Assembly: GCF_000494755.1 (NCBI RefSeq)
Contig: NC_022657.1
Span: 1 to 64,000 of the forward strand
From: Amorphoplanes friuliensis DSM 7358
GTDB lineage: Bacteria; Actinomycetota; Actinomycetes; Mycobacteriales; Micromonosporaceae
DNA length: 64,000 nt
Direction: 5' to 3'
Part shown: piece after piece, positions 21,199 through 30,778 of the stretch
Numbering within the stretch: position 1 is the stretch's first letter
How the letters are laid out: each line of letters starts with the position of its first letter
The notes under the pieces: model-generated
Told to the model about the DNA's origin: nothing
What the model saw: the letters and a program-made list of their open reading frames with translations, nothing else
The model's database searches: none
Made by a program: the position numbers and the translations under genes

Positions 21199-21840
21199 TC
21201 ATCGAGGAGCGTCGACGGCCTCGCGTCGCGCGATCTCGTCCAGGGCCGAGCGGAGGACGGCCGTCTCCTGGGCGCCCTGGATGGCGAACTTCCGGTCGAC
21301 CACGAAGGTCGGGACGCTGGTGATGCCGAGCTCGCGGGCTTCGGCCAGGTCGGCGTTGACCGCGTCGGTGCCCGCCGGGGTCGCCAGATAGGCGAGGGCG
21401 GCCTGCTCGTCGAGACCGATGGAGCCGGCCAGCCGGGCGAGCTCGGTGTGGGATCCGAGGTCGACGCCGTCCGCGAAGTGCGCTCGCTGCAGGGCCTCGA
21501 TCATGCTGAGCTGGAGGTCCTGGGTGGCGGCCCAGGCGATCAGGCGGTGGGCGTCGAAGGTGTTGGCCGCGATCGCCCGGTCGTAGTCGAGGACGAGGCC
21601 GTCGCCTGCCGCAACCGTGGTGACGTGGTCGAACATTTCGTTGACGCGGTCCGGGCCGCCGACCTTGGCCGCCATGGCCAGCTTGATCGGCAGGGCCTGC
21701 GGGACCGGGGACGGGTCCAGCTGGTAGGCCCGGAAGGTCATCGTGACGTCGCTGCCGAAGCCCTGGAGTGCAGCTTCCAGGCGGCGCTTGCCGAGGTAGC
21801 ACCACGGGCAGACGACGTCCGACCAGACCTCGATGTTCAT
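21199..21840 (-). CDS. DsbA family oxidoreductase (FrnE-like)
   Basis: Thioredoxin-fold oxidoreductase of 213 aa, cytoplasmic because no signal peptide is present. The active site CPWC is at residues 11-14 (VWSDVVCPWCYLGKRRLE); the later cis-Pro region is ITSVPTFVVDRKFAIQGAQ. An open frame extends 89 codons upstream inside sufE, but the ATG at 21840 is the natural start. Its ATG overlaps the sufE stop (ATGA), so the pair is translationally coupled. Pairing with a sulfur-transfer protein suggests thiol redox chemistry linked to Fe-S assembly. Confidence 0.9.
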   Translation of the reverse strand: MNIEVWSDVVCPWCYLGKRRLEAALQGFGSDVTMTFRAYQLDPSPVPQALPIKLAMAAKVGGPDRVNEMFDHVTTVAAGDGLVLDYDRAIAANTFDAHRLIAWAATQDLQLSMIEALQRAHFADGVDLGSHTELARLAGSIGLDEQAALAYLATPAGTDAVNADLAEARELGITSVPTFVVDRKFAIQGAQETAVLRSALDEIARREAVDAPR

Positions 21841-22262
21841 GACTGCTCGCGGATCTGGCGCTTGAGGCGTCCGAGGATCGCCGTGCCGCCGCGGATCCGC
21901 AGCGGGCTGATCGCCGTCGCCAGGCCCATCCGGTTGTAGAGGTCGTCCGGCACGGCCAGGATCTCGTCGGCTGTCGCACCCTCGAGACCCTCCGCGAGGA
22001 TGCCGGCGAAGGCGCGCGTTGTCGGCGCTTCCGGCGGGCAGTCGAAGTAGGTGCGGACGGTCCTGTCGGGCTGCACCTCCGCACGCAGGAAGAACTGCGT
22101 TTGGCACTCCGGGACCTGTTCCATGCCCTCGTGGCCTCGGAGAGCCTCGGGCAAGGGCTGCACGGCGTCGGAGAACTCCAGCATCATCTCCAGCACGACC
22201 TCGCGCGGTGCGGAGGCGAACTCGTCGACGATCTCGGCCAGCTTGGGAGGCATGTCGCTCAC
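21837..22262 (-). CDS. sufE: SufE family Fe-S assembly sulfur acceptor
   Basis: Accepts persulfide sulfur from a cysteine desulfurase. The 141-aa protein has the catalytic cysteine in VPECQTQFFL (Cys53) and the family segment YFDCPPEAPTTRAFAGIL. It sits away from any suf operon in this window, and the next gene is a DsbA-family protein overlapping by 4 bases. In many actinomycetes a sufE gene follows a rhodanese gene; here the rhodanese is about 3 kb away (25.4 kb) in the opposite orientation. Confidence 0.88.
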   Translation of the reverse strand: MSDMPPKLAEIVDEFASAPREVVLEMMLEFSDAVQPLPEALRGHEGMEQVPECQTQFFLRAEVQPDRTVRTYFDCPPEAPTTRAFAGILAEGLEGATADEILAVPDDLYNRMGLATAISPLRIRGGTAILGRLKRQIREQS

Positions 22263-22286
22263 GGTTGTGACCCTACGTCGACTTGG

Positions 22287-22679
22287 TCAGGCCGGGGCCG
22301 AGGTCGGCACGAGGGCCACGTCACTCAGGCTGAGGATGCCGACCAGGTTGCGGTCGGCGTCGCACACCAGCAGGCGGCGGACCTCGCGGTCACGCATGGC
22401 CTGGACGGCCTCTTCCACTGTGGCCGACTGCTCGATCATGATCAGCTCACGGGACGCGATCGAGGCGAGGGTGGTCGTCCGGGGTGGCAGTCCTTCGGCG
22501 AGGGCGCGGACGACGATGTCGCGGTCGGTCACCAGCCCGGCGAGGGTGGGACCGTTGGTGATCACGATGTCGCCGATGGCCTGGTCGCGCATCGCCTGGG
22601 CGGCCTCGTCCAGCATGGTGTCGCCCGACAGGTAGACCACCCGCCGGGTCATCACGTCAGCGACCGCAGTTCTCGCCAT
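22287..22679 (-). CDS. CBS domain pair protein
   Basis: A 130-aa protein consisting of two CBS domains and little else; CBS pairs sense adenosyl ligands such as AMP, ATP or SAM. Signs are VADVMTRRVVYLSGD, DIVITNGPTLAGLVTDRDIV and a second VEEAVQAMRDREVRRLLVCD...VGILSLSDVAL. The ATG at 22679 is chosen because GGGAGGT lies a few bases upstream; a longer frame to 22703 has no such site. It is 24 bases upstream of sufE on the same strand, possibly one operon. Confidence 0.9.
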   Translation of the reverse strand: MARTAVADVMTRRVVYLSGDTMLDEAAQAMRDQAIGDIVITNGPTLAGLVTDRDIVVRALAEGLPPRTTTLASIASRELIMIEQSATVEEAVQAMRDREVRRLLVCDADRNLVGILSLSDVALVPTSAPA

Positions 22680-22717
22680 GGTGACCTCCCGCCTCTTCCG
22701 CACCCGTTATCGGCCCG

Positions 22718-24451
22718 TTACCCGGCGACTTCGGTCATTACACGTGGGACGTCCGAGAGGGGGACATCACGCCGTTCACCCGTACGCCGGTCTCGGACCT
22801 CGGCAATGCCCTCGGCCAGGCGGCGGCCGACAACGACGATGCGGCGAATGCCGAGGAGTTCGGCGTCGGTGAACTTCACTCCGGCCGACAGCTGCGGGCG
22901 GTCGTCGACCAGCACCCGCAGACCCTGCTCGACCAGCGTTGCGGCCAGGGCGAGAGCGGCGTCGACCTGGCCGTCCTTGCCGGCCGCGATCACCTGCACG
23001 TCGGCGGGCGCCACCTCGTCCGGCCAGAGCAGACCGCGCTCGTCGTGGTGCTGTTCGGCGATCGAGGCGACGGCGCGCGAGACACCGATGCCGTAACAGC
23101 CCATGGTCGGGCGTACGGGCTTGCCGTCGGCGCCGAGCACGTCGACCTTGAAGACGTCGGTGTACCGCCGGCCGAGCTGGAAGATGTGGGCGATCTCGAT
23201 GCCGCGCCGGATGGTCAGCTGTCCCGTGCCGCACGCCGGGCACGGGTCGCCGGCACGCACCTCCGCGGCCTCGATCGTCCCGTCGGGGGTGAAGTCGCGG
23301 CCCGCGACGACCGAGGTGGCGTGCCGGCCGGGCTGGTTTGCCCCGGTGAGCCAGGCGGTGCCGGTCGCCACTCGCGGGTCGGCCAGGTAGCGGATCTTGA
23401 GGTCCTGCGGGCCGATGTAGCCCTTGACCAGGTCGGGATGAGCCGCGAAGTCGTCGAACATGGTGACGGTGGCCGGGCTGAGCGCTGCCTCCAGGCGTTT
23501 CAGGTCGACCTCGCGGTCACCGGGCAGGCCGATCGCCAGCACCTCGTCCTCGCGGCCGGGGTGGTGCACGGTGACAACGACGTTCTTCAGGGTGTCGGCG
23601 GCGGTCCAGTCCGTGCGGCCTTCCAGAGCCCGATCGTTGGCCAGGTCGACCAGCGAGGCGATGGTCGGGGTGTCCGGGGTGTCGTGGACCGTCAGCGCGG
23701 CCTGCTCCCGGGCGGCAACCATGGGAACAGGCGTGACGACCGCCTCGGTATTGGCCGCGTAGTCGCAGGCGGTGCACCCGACAAAGGTGTCCTCGCCCAC
23801 GTCCGCGCTCGCCAGGAACTCCTCGGACGCGGAGCCGCCCATCGCGCCGGACATGGCGGAGACGATCGTGTGCTCCAGGCCGAGCCGGTCGAAGATGCGC
23901 TGGTAGGCGGCGCGATGCCGGTCGTAGGCCTCGGCCAGGCCGGCGTCGGAGAGGTCGAACGAGTAGGCGTCCTTCATCAGGAACTCGCGACCGCGGAGCA
24001 GCCCGGCCCGGGGACGCGCCTCGTCGCGGAACTTCGTCTGGATCTGGAACAGGGTCAGCGGGAAATCCCGGTAGGAACTTGTCATGTCCTGCACGAGCAG
24101 CGTGAACATCTCCTCGTGCGTCGGCGCCAGCAGGAACTCGGCACCGCGCCTGTCCTTCAGCGTGAAGATGTCGTCGCCGTACTCGGTCCAGCGGCCACTC
24201 ACGTCGTACGGATCGCGGGGTAGGAGGGCCGGGAACGCGACCTCCTGGCCACCGATCGCGGACATCTCCTCCCGGATGATCCGGCTCACCCGGTCGAGGA
24301 CGAGCTTGCCGAGCGGGAGCCACGCGTATCCGCCCGGTGCCGCGCGCCGGATGTAACCGGCCCGGAGCAGCAGCCGATGGCTCGGCACCTCCGCGTCGGC
24401 CGGATCCTCGCGCAGGGTCCTGAGCAGCATCGTGGACATTCGCAACAGCAT
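22718..24451 (-). CDS. proS: Prolyl-tRNA synthetase, bacterial type
   Basis: Charges tRNA-Pro. The 577-aa protein starts [21 protein letters not shown], as bacterial ProS does; class II motif 1 follows, motif 2 includes [25 protein letters not shown], the YbaK-like editing insertion spans roughly 225-395, and motif 3 ([18 protein letters not shown]) precedes the anticodon-binding domain. A frame extends 12 codons further upstream, but the chosen ATG aligns with the family start. Downstream is the CBS protein gene after 38 bases. Confidence 0.97.
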   Translation of the reverse strand: MLLRMSTMLLRTLREDPADAEVPSHRLLLRAGYIRRAAPGGYAWLPLGKLVLDRVSRIIREEMSAIGGQEVAFPALLPRDPYDVSGRWTEYGDDIFTLKDRRGAEFLLAPTHEEMFTLLVQDMTSSYRDFPLTLFQIQTKFRDEARPRAGLLRGREFLMKDAYSFDLSDAGLAEAYDRHRAAYQRIFDRLGLEHTIVSAMSGAMGGSASEEFLASADVGEDTFVGCTACDYAANTEAVVTPVPMVAAREQAALTVHDTPDTPTIASLVDLANDRALEGRTDWTAADTLKNVVVTVHHPGREDEVLAIGLPGDREVDLKRLEAALSPATVTMFDDFAAHPDLVKGYIGPQDLKIRYLADPRVATGTAWLTGANQPGRHATSVVAGRDFTPDGTIEAAEVRAGDPCPACGTGQLTIRRGIEIAHIFQLGRRYTDVFKVDVLGADGKPVRPTMGCYGIGVSRAVASIAEQHHDERGLLWPDEVAPADVQVIAAGKDGQVDAALALAATLVEQGLRVLVDDRPQLSAGVKFTDAELLGIRRIVVVGRRLAEGIAEVRDRRTGERRDVPLSDVPRVMTEVAG

Positions 24452-24588
24452 GCTCCGCAGCCTAGGGACCCCCTCCGACAGAAACATCCGGTTATCCCGG
24501 TGTCGCCAGCGTCACCCTGCCCTCCTGGCCCCGGCGGTGGCAGGCTGACGTTGAACCTGCAAGTGAGGGAGCGTTAAGGGAGGTGGCC

Positions 24589-25362
24589 ATGACCTGGACC
24601 AACTTCGTGGCGATGGGGGACAGCTTCACCGAGGGCATGAACGACGCCTACCCGGACGGCACCTACCGCGGGTGGGCAGACCTGGTCGCGGCCCGCCTGG
24701 CCGTCGAGGCCGGCCCGCATTTCGGGTACGCCAACCTGGCCGTACGCGGAAAGCTCCTGGACGAGGTGCTCACCGAGCAGCTCGAGCCGGCGCTGGCGAT
24801 GCAGCCGAGCCTGGTGAGCTTCGCGGCGGGCGGCAACGACGTGCTGCGCCGCAAGGTCGACCCCTTCGGTCTCGTGCACAGGATCGACGCGGCCATCGCA
24901 CAACTGCGGGCCGCCGGCGCCGACGTCATCCTCTTCCGCTTCGCCGACGTGACCTCCCACCTGCCCGGTCAGCGCATCGTCGGACCGCGCGCGGCCGCCC
25001 TCAACGACGGCACCCGTCAGCTGGCCGACCGGCACGGCGCCATCCTCATCGACCTCTTCGCCGACGACGCCTTCCACCACCCGCTGCTCTGGAGCGACGA
25101 TCGCCTGCACCTGTCGCCGGCCGGGCATTGCCGTGTCGCTGCTCACGTTCTGAACGCGCTCGGTGTCGGGGTCGCCGAGGACTGGATGCTGGTGCCGCCA
25201 GAGCCCGCGCCGACCCCCTGGCTGCTGGCCCGCGGCGCCGACCTGCGCTGGGCCGGTCTGCACCTCGCGCCCTGGATCAAGCGGCGGATCGTCGGCGACT
25301 CCTCGGGTCATCTGGTGACGGCGAAGCGTCCCGAGCTCGGCCCCATCGACGCGATAGCGTGA
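24589..25362 (+). CDS. SGNH/GDSL family hydrolase
   Basis: A 257-aa serine esterase or lipase with the SGNH blocks in order: [12 protein letters not shown] (catalytic Ser, block I), a Gly in block [14 protein letters not shown] (block III Asn) and [14 protein letters not shown] (block V Asp/His). No signal peptide, so a cytoplasmic location is likely. The ATG at 24589 is preferred over the GTG at 24583 because AGGGAGG (24577-24583) then stands 5 bases upstream. It is followed after 5 bases by the sulfurtransferase gene, probably an operon. Confidence 0.92.
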   Translation: MTWTNFVAMGDSFTEGMNDAYPDGTYRGWADLVAARLAVEAGPHFGYANLAVRGKLLDEVLTEQLEPALAMQPSLVSFAAGGNDVLRRKVDPFGLVHRIDAAIAQLRAAGADVILFRFADVTSHLPGQRIVGPRAAALNDGTRQLADRHGAILIDLFADDAFHHPLLWSDDRLHLSPAGHCRVAAHVLNALGVGVAEDWMLVPPEPAPTPWLLARGADLRWAGLHLAPWIKRRIVGDSSGHLVTAKRPELGPIDAIA

Positions 25363-25367
25363 GAGAC

Positions 25368-26267
25368 ATGTCAGTTGAGAACGACCCGGCGCCGTCACTG
25401 CAGGCGTACGCCCATCCCGACAAGCTGGTCACCACCGAGTGGCTCGCCGCGCATCTCGACACCCCCGGTCTGGTGGTCGTCGAGTCGGACGAGGACGTTC
25501 TGCTCTACGAGAGCGGTCACATCCCCGGCGCGGTGAAGGTCGACTGGCACCTCGAGCTGAACGATCAGCTCACCCGCGACTACCTGGACCCCGAGGGCTT
25601 CGCCGCCCTGTGCGAGGCCAAGGGCATCGGCCGCGACGACACGATCGTCTTCTACGGCGACAACTTCAACTGGTGGGCGGCGTACGCGCTCTGGGTCTTC
25701 AGTCTTTTCGGGCACCGCGACGTGCGCCTGCTCGACGGCGGCCGGCAGAAGTGGGCCGCCGAGGGCCGCGAGCTGACCCGCGACCGCACCGAGCGCCCGA
25801 AGGCGAGTTACCCGGTGCCGGTCCGCGAGGACGGTCAGATCCGTGCCTTCCGCGACCAGGTCATGGGTCACATCGCCAGTGGCCGGCCGCTGGTCGACGT
25901 GCGGTCGCCGCAGGAATACACCGGTGAGCTGACGCACATGGCGGCCTACCCGCAGGAGGGTGCGCTGCGGGGTGGGCACATCCCCGGCGCGGTCAGCAAG
26001 CCGTGGAAGTCGGCCGCCAACGAGGACGGCACGTTCAAGCCGGCCGACGAGCTGACGAAGATCTACCGCGACGAGCTCGGGCTCGAGACCGGCGACGACG
26101 TCATCGCCTACTGCCGGATCGGCGAGCGGTCGAGCCACACCTGGTTCGTCCTGCAGCACCTGCTCGGCTATCCGCAGGTCCGCAACTACGACGGCTCCTG
26201 GACCGAGTGGGGCAACCTCGTCCGGGCGCCGATCGCCAAGGGTTCGGAGCCCGGCGGGCTCTCCTGA
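25368..26267 (+). CDS. sseA: Thiosulfate sulfurtransferase (tandem rhodanese)
   Basis: Transfers sulfane sulfur from thiosulfate to an acceptor such as cyanide or a thiol. The 299-aa protein has two rhodanese domains: an inactive N-terminal one (with [13 protein letters not shown] and LLDGGRQKW) and a catalytic C-terminal one with active Cys249 in [12 protein letters not shown]. The CRIGERSS loop resembles the actinobacterial CysA2/SseA type. ATG at 25368 lies 5 bases after the SGNH gene. A terminator hairpin follows. Confidence 0.92.
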   Translation: MSVENDPAPSLQAYAHPDKLVTTEWLAAHLDTPGLVVVESDEDVLLYESGHIPGAVKVDWHLELNDQLTRDYLDPEGFAALCEAKGIGRDDTIVFYGDNFNWWAAYALWVFSLFGHRDVRLLDGGRQKWAAEGRELTRDRTERPKASYPVPVREDGQIRAFRDQVMGHIASGRPLVDVRSPQEYTGELTHMAAYPQEGALRGGHIPGAVSKPWKSAANEDGTFKPADELTKIYRDELGLETGDDVIAYCRIGERSSHTWFVLQHLLGYPQVRNYDGSWTEWGNLVRAPIAKGSEPGGLS

Positions 26268-26280
26268 TCTCTGCTTTTCC

Positions 26281-26312
26281 AGGTGCCGTCCGGCGATTGC
26301 CGGACGGCACCT
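26281..26312. terminator. Terminator after the sulfurtransferase gene
   Basis: Perfect 14-bp inverted repeat AGGTGCCGTCCGGC/GCCGGACGGCACCT (26281-26294, 26299-26312) with GATT loop, 13 bases after the stop, followed by the weakly T-rich TCGTCTAT. It ends the SGNH-rhodanese operon. Confidence 0.88.
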
Positions 26313-26355
26313 TCGTCTATGAACCATCCGGCCCACCGTCCGCGATAGTCCTTGT

Positions 26356-26928
26356 GTGCGGCGGAAGAAGACACCACGAGCAGAGCCGGTCACCGAGCTC
26401 AGCAGCGACCATGAGCTGCTGCGCGCCGTGGCCGGTGAGCAGCTCGAGGCGCTCAAGCTGCTGCACCAGCGGCACGCGCCCTGGCTGAAGGCCCGGCTGA
26501 CCCGCCGCTGCGCCGACCCCGACGTCGTCGACGCCGCGATCCAGGACACGTTCCTCGCCGTCTGGCGCGATGCCCACCGTTACCGCGACGTCGGAGCAGA
26601 CCCGGCGGGCTGGATCTGGACCATCGCGATGCGTCGTCTTGTCTCCACGCTGCGCGGTCCGGCCAATCGCTGGCTGGGCGGGGGCCTGATCCCCGACAAG
26701 GACGCGACCACTCCGTCCGCCGAAGACCTGGTCCTGCTCCGGGTCGAGCACGGTGATCTCGGGGCCGCGCTCGACCGGCTCTCACCCGAGCTGCGTGCAG
26801 TCATCCAGGCGACAGCCGTCGACGGATTGACGGTCAAGGAGGCGGCGCGCCTGCTCGGCGTACCGGAGGGCACGGCGAAGACCCGGCTGATGCGGGCCCG
26901 GGCACGGCTGCGGGAGCTGCTGGCATGA
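26356..26928 (+). CDS. ECF-type RNA polymerase sigma factor
   Basis: A 190-aa sigma-70 family protein of ECF layout: region 2 (LLHQRHAPWLKARL...VVDAAIQDTFLAVWRDAHRYRD...AGWIWTIAMRRLV) and region 4 (LDRLSPELRAVIQATAVDGLTVKEAARLLGVPEGTAKTRL), no region 1 or 3. It probably directs transcription of its own operon. GTG start. Its stop overlaps the start of a zinc-finger membrane protein gene (ATGA), the usual pairing of an ECF sigma with its anti-sigma. Confidence 0.93.
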   Translation: MRRKKTPRAEPVTELSSDHELLRAVAGEQLEALKLLHQRHAPWLKARLTRRCADPDVVDAAIQDTFLAVWRDAHRYRDVGADPAGWIWTIAMRRLVSTLRGPANRWLGGGLIPDKDATTPSAEDLVLLRVEHGDLGAALDRLSPELRAVIQATAVDGLTVKEAARLLGVPEGTAKTRLMRARARLRELLA

Positions 26929-27764
26929 CGACGCGAGGAGAAGCGATGGCCTGGCACGTGGATGCGGAGCTGCTGGAGGCGTACGACTCGGGTGGGCTCG
27001 ACCCCAGCCGGGTCATGGCGGTCGATGCTCACCTGCAGGCGTGCGCGCGCTGCCGCGGGGTCGTGCCGCTCGACATGGTCTGGCTCGACCGCAGCTGGAC
27101 GGTGATCTACGAGTCGATCCACACCCCGCAGCCGAGCCGCATCGAGCGGACGGCCGAGCGGCTCGGACTGCCCGGCCACCGGCTCCGGCTGCTCACGGCG
27201 ACACCCGCGTTGCGCTGGTCCTGGCTGGTGGCGACGGCGGCCGTGCTCGCGTTTGCCGTGATCGCGGCCTACGCCGACGAGGGTGGCACGACCCAGCTGC
27301 TGTTCCTGACGTTCGCACCGATCCTGCCGGTTCTGGCGGTCGCCACCGCCTACGGGCCACCCGTCGACCCGATGCACGAGGTCACGGCGACCACGCCGGC
27401 TGCCGGGCCCACGCTGGTGTTGTGGCGTGCCACCGCGGTTGTCGGGGTCTCGATGGCCATGGGCGTCGTCGCGGCTCTGCTGCTTCCCGGTCCGGGCTGG
27501 CTCGCCGCCGCCTGGCTGCTCCCGGCGTTCCTGCTCTGCGTGAGCAGCCTCGCCCTGGCCACGGTCCTGGCGTTGCCGTTAGCCGCCGGAGTGCTGGGCG
27601 TGATCTGGCTGACGGCGATCGGAGCCGTCGCCGGCACCGGCGGTGCGGTGCAGTCCGCCGTCTTCGGCCCGGTGACACAGACCGGATATCTGTTGGCCGC
27701 GACCGCGGCCGTCGCCGTCCTGATCCGGCGGCGTCGCCGCCTCGACCCTGGAGAGACGCGATGA
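26925..27764 (+). CDS. Zinc-finger (HC2) membrane protein, probable anti-sigma factor
   Basis: A 279-aa protein with an N-terminal cytoplasmic zinc-finger-like motif (AVDAHLQACARCRG, His-x3-Cys-x2-Cys) typical of anti-sigma factors, followed by about six hydrophobic helices from residue 98 onward and a basic end RRRRRLDPGETR. Six helices is more than the single helix of classical ECF anti-sigmas, so it may also sense a membrane signal. It overlaps the sigma gene by 4 bases and the ABC ATPase gene by 4 bases (ATGA at each end). Confidence 0.8.
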   Translation: MTTRGEAMAWHVDAELLEAYDSGGLDPSRVMAVDAHLQACARCRGVVPLDMVWLDRSWTVIYESIHTPQPSRIERTAERLGLPGHRLRLLTATPALRWSWLVATAAVLAFAVIAAYADEGGTTQLLFLTFAPILPVLAVATAYGPPVDPMHEVTATTPAAGPTLVLWRATAVVGVSMAMGVVAALLLPGPGWLAAAWLLPAFLLCVSSLALATVLALPLAAGVLGVIWLTAIGAVAGTGGAVQSAVFGPVTQTGYLLAATAAVAVLIRRRRRLDPGETR

Positions 27765-28618
27765 CCACGGTACGCATCACCGGCCTCGGCAAGCGGTACG
27801 CCGCGACCACCGCACTGGACGACCTCAGTCTCGAGATCGGCACCGGAGTCACCGGCCTGCTCGGGCCCAACGGCGCCGGTAAGTCGACGCTGCTCCGGTG
27901 CCTCGCCACGGCGCTCGCACCCGACACCGGCCGCATCGAGGCGTTCGGTCTCGACCCGGCCGTTGCGATCCAGCGGACCGAGCTGCGCCGCCGTCTCGGA
28001 TATCTGCCGCAAAATCCGGGCCTCTATCCGAACTTCACCGCGGCGGCGCTGCTCGATTACGTGGCCGTGCTCAAGGAGATCGTCGACGGCCCGCAGCGCC
28101 GCGCGGAGGTTCGCCGGGTGCTGGAGGAGGTGGGTCTGACCGACCGCGCGAAGACCAGGGTCCGCAAGCTCTCGGGCGGCATGCGGCAGCGGCTCGGCCT
28201 GGCCCAGGCGCTGCTCGGCGACCCGAGTCTGCTGATCCTGGACGAGCCGACAGTGGGTCTCGACCCGGAGCAGCGGATGGGGTTCCGAGCCCTGATCTCC
28301 CGGCTCGGTGAAACCCGGACGGTGCTGTTGTCGACCCATCAGACCGAGGACGTCGGCGCCCTGTGCGAACGCGTCGTGGTGATGCGTCGCGGCAGTGCGA
28401 TCTTCGACGGCACACCACGCGCACTGTCCGGCCTGGCTCAGGGGCAGGTCTGGCTCTCCACGGAGCCCCCGCCGGCCCACCAGATGTACTGGCGGACCTC
28501 CGACGGTGACTACCGCACGCTGGGGCCTCAGCCACCGCAGGCCGAGGCGGCCAAGCCGTCCCTCGAGGACGGTTACCTGATGCTGCTCGGTCCCGAGGTC
28601 GCGGCGGCAGCCCGATGA
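27761..28618 (+). CDS. ABC transporter ATP-binding protein
   Basis: A 285-aa ATPase with Walker A LLGPNGAGKSTLL, Q-loop YLPQNPGLYPNFTAA, signature LSGGMRQRLGLAQALLGD, Walker B LLILDEPTVGLD and H-loop LLSTHQTED. It belongs to the exporter type that pairs with separately encoded permeases, here the next two genes. The frame continues upstream without a stop, but the ATG at 27761 overlaps the anti-sigma stop and starts the domain correctly. Substrate unknown. Confidence 0.95.
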   Translation: MTTVRITGLGKRYAATTALDDLSLEIGTGVTGLLGPNGAGKSTLLRCLATALAPDTGRIEAFGLDPAVAIQRTELRRRLGYLPQNPGLYPNFTAAALLDYVAVLKEIVDGPQRRAEVRRVLEEVGLTDRAKTRVRKLSGGMRQRLGLAQALLGDPSLLILDEPTVGLDPEQRMGFRALISRLGETRTVLLSTHQTEDVGALCERVVVMRRGSAIFDGTPRALSGLAQGQVWLSTEPPPAHQMYWRTSDGDYRTLGPQPPQAEAAKPSLEDGYLMLLGPEVAAAAR

Positions 28619-30114
28619 CGATGACCCTGACACCGGTGCCACCGGCCACACCGACGGCGCACCGGCAGGCAGCCGCGGCCCTGGCCCGGGCCGAGATCCG
28701 GATGTTCCTTCGCAGCCCGGCCCTCGGGGCAGGCGTCGCGATCACGGCGGGACTGTGCACCACCTGGGGCTGGACGGCCGAGCCGACCTGGGACATGTTC
28801 ACCACCAACGCCGGCATGGCCGCACTGGTGCTGACGGGTGTCGTGTGGTTGCTCGCCCACCTCGCCGCCTCGCGGGACCATCGGCACGGCGCCAAGGAGG
28901 CGTCCTCGACGCTGCCCGCCACACCCGAACGCCGCACACTGGCCTTGCTGGCGCTGGTGCCGACCGCCGGGGTGATCGGCCTGGTGACCTTCGGGATCGA
29001 GTTGATCGCTCTGCTTCCGTCGTGGCCGGCCGGCCTGTTCGACCCGTGGAATGCGCTCGTCACGGTCGTGCTGCCGATGATCGGCGCAGCAGTTGGCGTC
29101 GCCGTCGGGCGGTGGCTGCCGGCGACGGCCGCCGGACCGTTGTCGCTGTTCGCCGGTACGGCTGTGCTGGCGATGATGCCGGTCTTCGGACATGCCGCCG
29201 ATGCCCTGACCTGGTTGCTCTTTCCCGTGGTGCTGGTCGAGAGCTCTGCGCCCGGACTGCCCCGGCCGACGGGATGGCACTTCCTCTACCTGTTCGCCCT
29301 GGTGGTGTTGGCGGTGGCCGGTGCCCTGCTGCGCCATCGGCGCGCGGTTCCGGCGCTCGTTGTGATCCTGGCGCTGGTGCCGGGGACGATTGCGGTGCAG
29401 CGGCAGGTGGACGGCCGGCTTCCTGCCGGTCCAGCCACCGAGGCAGCTGTTGCGGCATTGCTGGCTCCGGCGGCACAGCGCTGCGAGCGGCACGGGCGAG
29501 TCAGCTACTGCCCGCTGCGCGGGTACGACGGCTGGGTGCCGCACTGGCGTGAAGCGATCGAGCCTGTTGTCCGTGCCGTCCCGGCGGCCGCCGGTGAGTT
29601 GCCCGAGGTGCGACAGGGTGAAGGAACAGCGACCAGTGCCTCGGTGGGTCTGCGTTGGTCACGGCGCGGCGGGTGGGCGGAGGACAGCCGGATCGGCCTG
29701 CGGCAGGAGTACGTCCGGGCGCTCATGGGGTTGCCGGACCGGGAGTCGGGCGTCCTGCCCGAGCAGAATGGTGGAACTTCGCCAGCCGGCGAAGAGACGC
29801 TCGGACGGGGCCCTCAGTGCTCGGGGGCGGGGCAATTGCGGACCGTGGTGGCGCTCTATCTGGTCGCCCAGGCCGCCCCGGACGGCAGCTGGCTGCTCGG
29901 TGGTGACGACCGCGTGGAGATCGGCCAGATGCAGTTCGGTGCACCGGAGCGTGCAGCCGCTGCCCAGTTGCTCGATGTGCCGCCGCAGCAGGTCACAGCA
30001 TGGCTCTCCGACAACTGGGCCGCGGTCCGGTCGCCGGTGGCGGCGCGGGCACTGCCGTTCGGCATCGCTGATCTCCCAGGATCGACCGGTGGTGGTGAGG
30101 CGGCGTGTCCGTGA
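28615..30114 (+). CDS. ABC exporter membrane subunit with C-terminal soluble domain
   Basis: A 499-aa protein. The first ~270 residues hold about six membrane helices in two blocks; the last ~220 are soluble and include two Cys (RCERHGRVSYCPLRGYDGW) and an acidic, Gly-rich stretch. This layout of permease plus a large extracytoplasmic or cytoplasmic domain fits ABC-2-like exporters linked to ECF sigma operons. It overlaps the ATPase gene by 4 bases (ATGA). No substrate can be inferred. Confidence 0.8.
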   Translation: MTMTLTPVPPATPTAHRQAAAALARAEIRMFLRSPALGAGVAITAGLCTTWGWTAEPTWDMFTTNAGMAALVLTGVVWLLAHLAASRDHRHGAKEASSTLPATPERRTLALLALVPTAGVIGLVTFGIELIALLPSWPAGLFDPWNALVTVVLPMIGAAVGVAVGRWLPATAAGPLSLFAGTAVLAMMPVFGHAADALTWLLFPVVLVESSAPGLPRPTGWHFLYLFALVVLAVAGALLRHRRAVPALVVILALVPGTIAVQRQVDGRLPAGPATEAAVAALLAPAAQRCERHGRVSYCPLRGYDGWVPHWREAIEPVVRAVPAAAGELPEVRQGEGTATSASVGLRWSRRGGWAEDSRIGLRQEYVRALMGLPDRESGVLPEQNGGTSPAGEETLGRGPQCSGAGQLRTVVALYLVAQAAPDGSWLLGGDDRVEIGQMQFGAPERAAAAQLLDVPPQQVTAWLSDNWAAVRSPVAARALPFGIADLPGSTGGGEAACP

Positions 30115-30767
30115 CGGTTCTCGGGCGGCAGGCCCTCCTATTGATCAGGCCGTTGGCGCGGGCGGTGCCGTGGGTGCCGCTTGTCGCCGCGACGGGTCTG
30201 TCCGTGGCCGCGATGCTGCCGGCGACGTTCGGCGCGGCCGCCCCGGATGCACAGATCTGGGCCCTCCGGATCGCCGCCGTCCTCCTGGGGGCCGGTGCCA
30301 GCTTTGCGCTGGTCGATCTGATGGCACCGCTGACGATGACCCCGGCCCCCCGCTGGCTGCAGCAGTGGCTGAGAACGGCGATCGCGGTGGTCCCGGCGAC
30401 CGTCGTGTGGCTGACGCTGTATCTGCTGGCCAACGCCTCGACTCCGGTTGCGCTGCCGTTCCGGGAGCTGGCGACCGAGGCAGCCGTCTGCTTCCTCGGT
30501 GGCCTCGTCGCGGCTGCGGTGGCGGCACGGGTGGGTCACTCCGCGACCACCGCACTGGCCGGGCCCGCCGTTCAGGGCACCATGCTGCTGGCGACCCTCT
30601 TTCTCACCGGCAAGTATTCGCCGTGGCCGCTGCCGGAGAGCAGGCACTGGTCGGGCGTCCACGAATACTGGCTGTGGGCATTGCCCATCCTGGTTTCGGT
30701 GCTGTTCGCGGCGAACCGCGAAGTGTGGCCGCTGCGCAGGGCCGGACCGGTTGCTCCGAAAGCCTAG
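30105..30767 (+). CDS. ABC transporter-associated membrane protein
   Basis: A 220-aa hydrophobic protein with about six membrane helices, ending in a short basic tail. It starts with GTG inside the preceding permease gene (10-base overlap), so it is probably a second permease half of the same exporter. No conserved catalytic motif is visible. Confidence 0.75.
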   Translation: MSVTVLGRQALLLIRPLARAVPWVPLVAATGLSVAAMLPATFGAAAPDAQIWALRIAAVLLGAGASFALVDLMAPLTMTPAPRWLQQWLRTAIAVVPATVVWLTLYLLANASTPVALPFRELATEAAVCFLGGLVAAAVAARVGHSATTALAGPAVQGTMLLATLFLTGKYSPWPLPESRHWSGVHEYWLWALPILVSVLFAANREVWPLRRAGPVAPKA

Positions 30768-30778
30768 ATTCGCCAGGC

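Noticed and set aside
21841..22107. An 89-codon N-terminal extension of the DsbA-like protein
   Set aside because: Arg/Pro/Gly-rich random translation of the opposite reading of sufE; the ATG at 21840 and the ATGA overlap define the true start.
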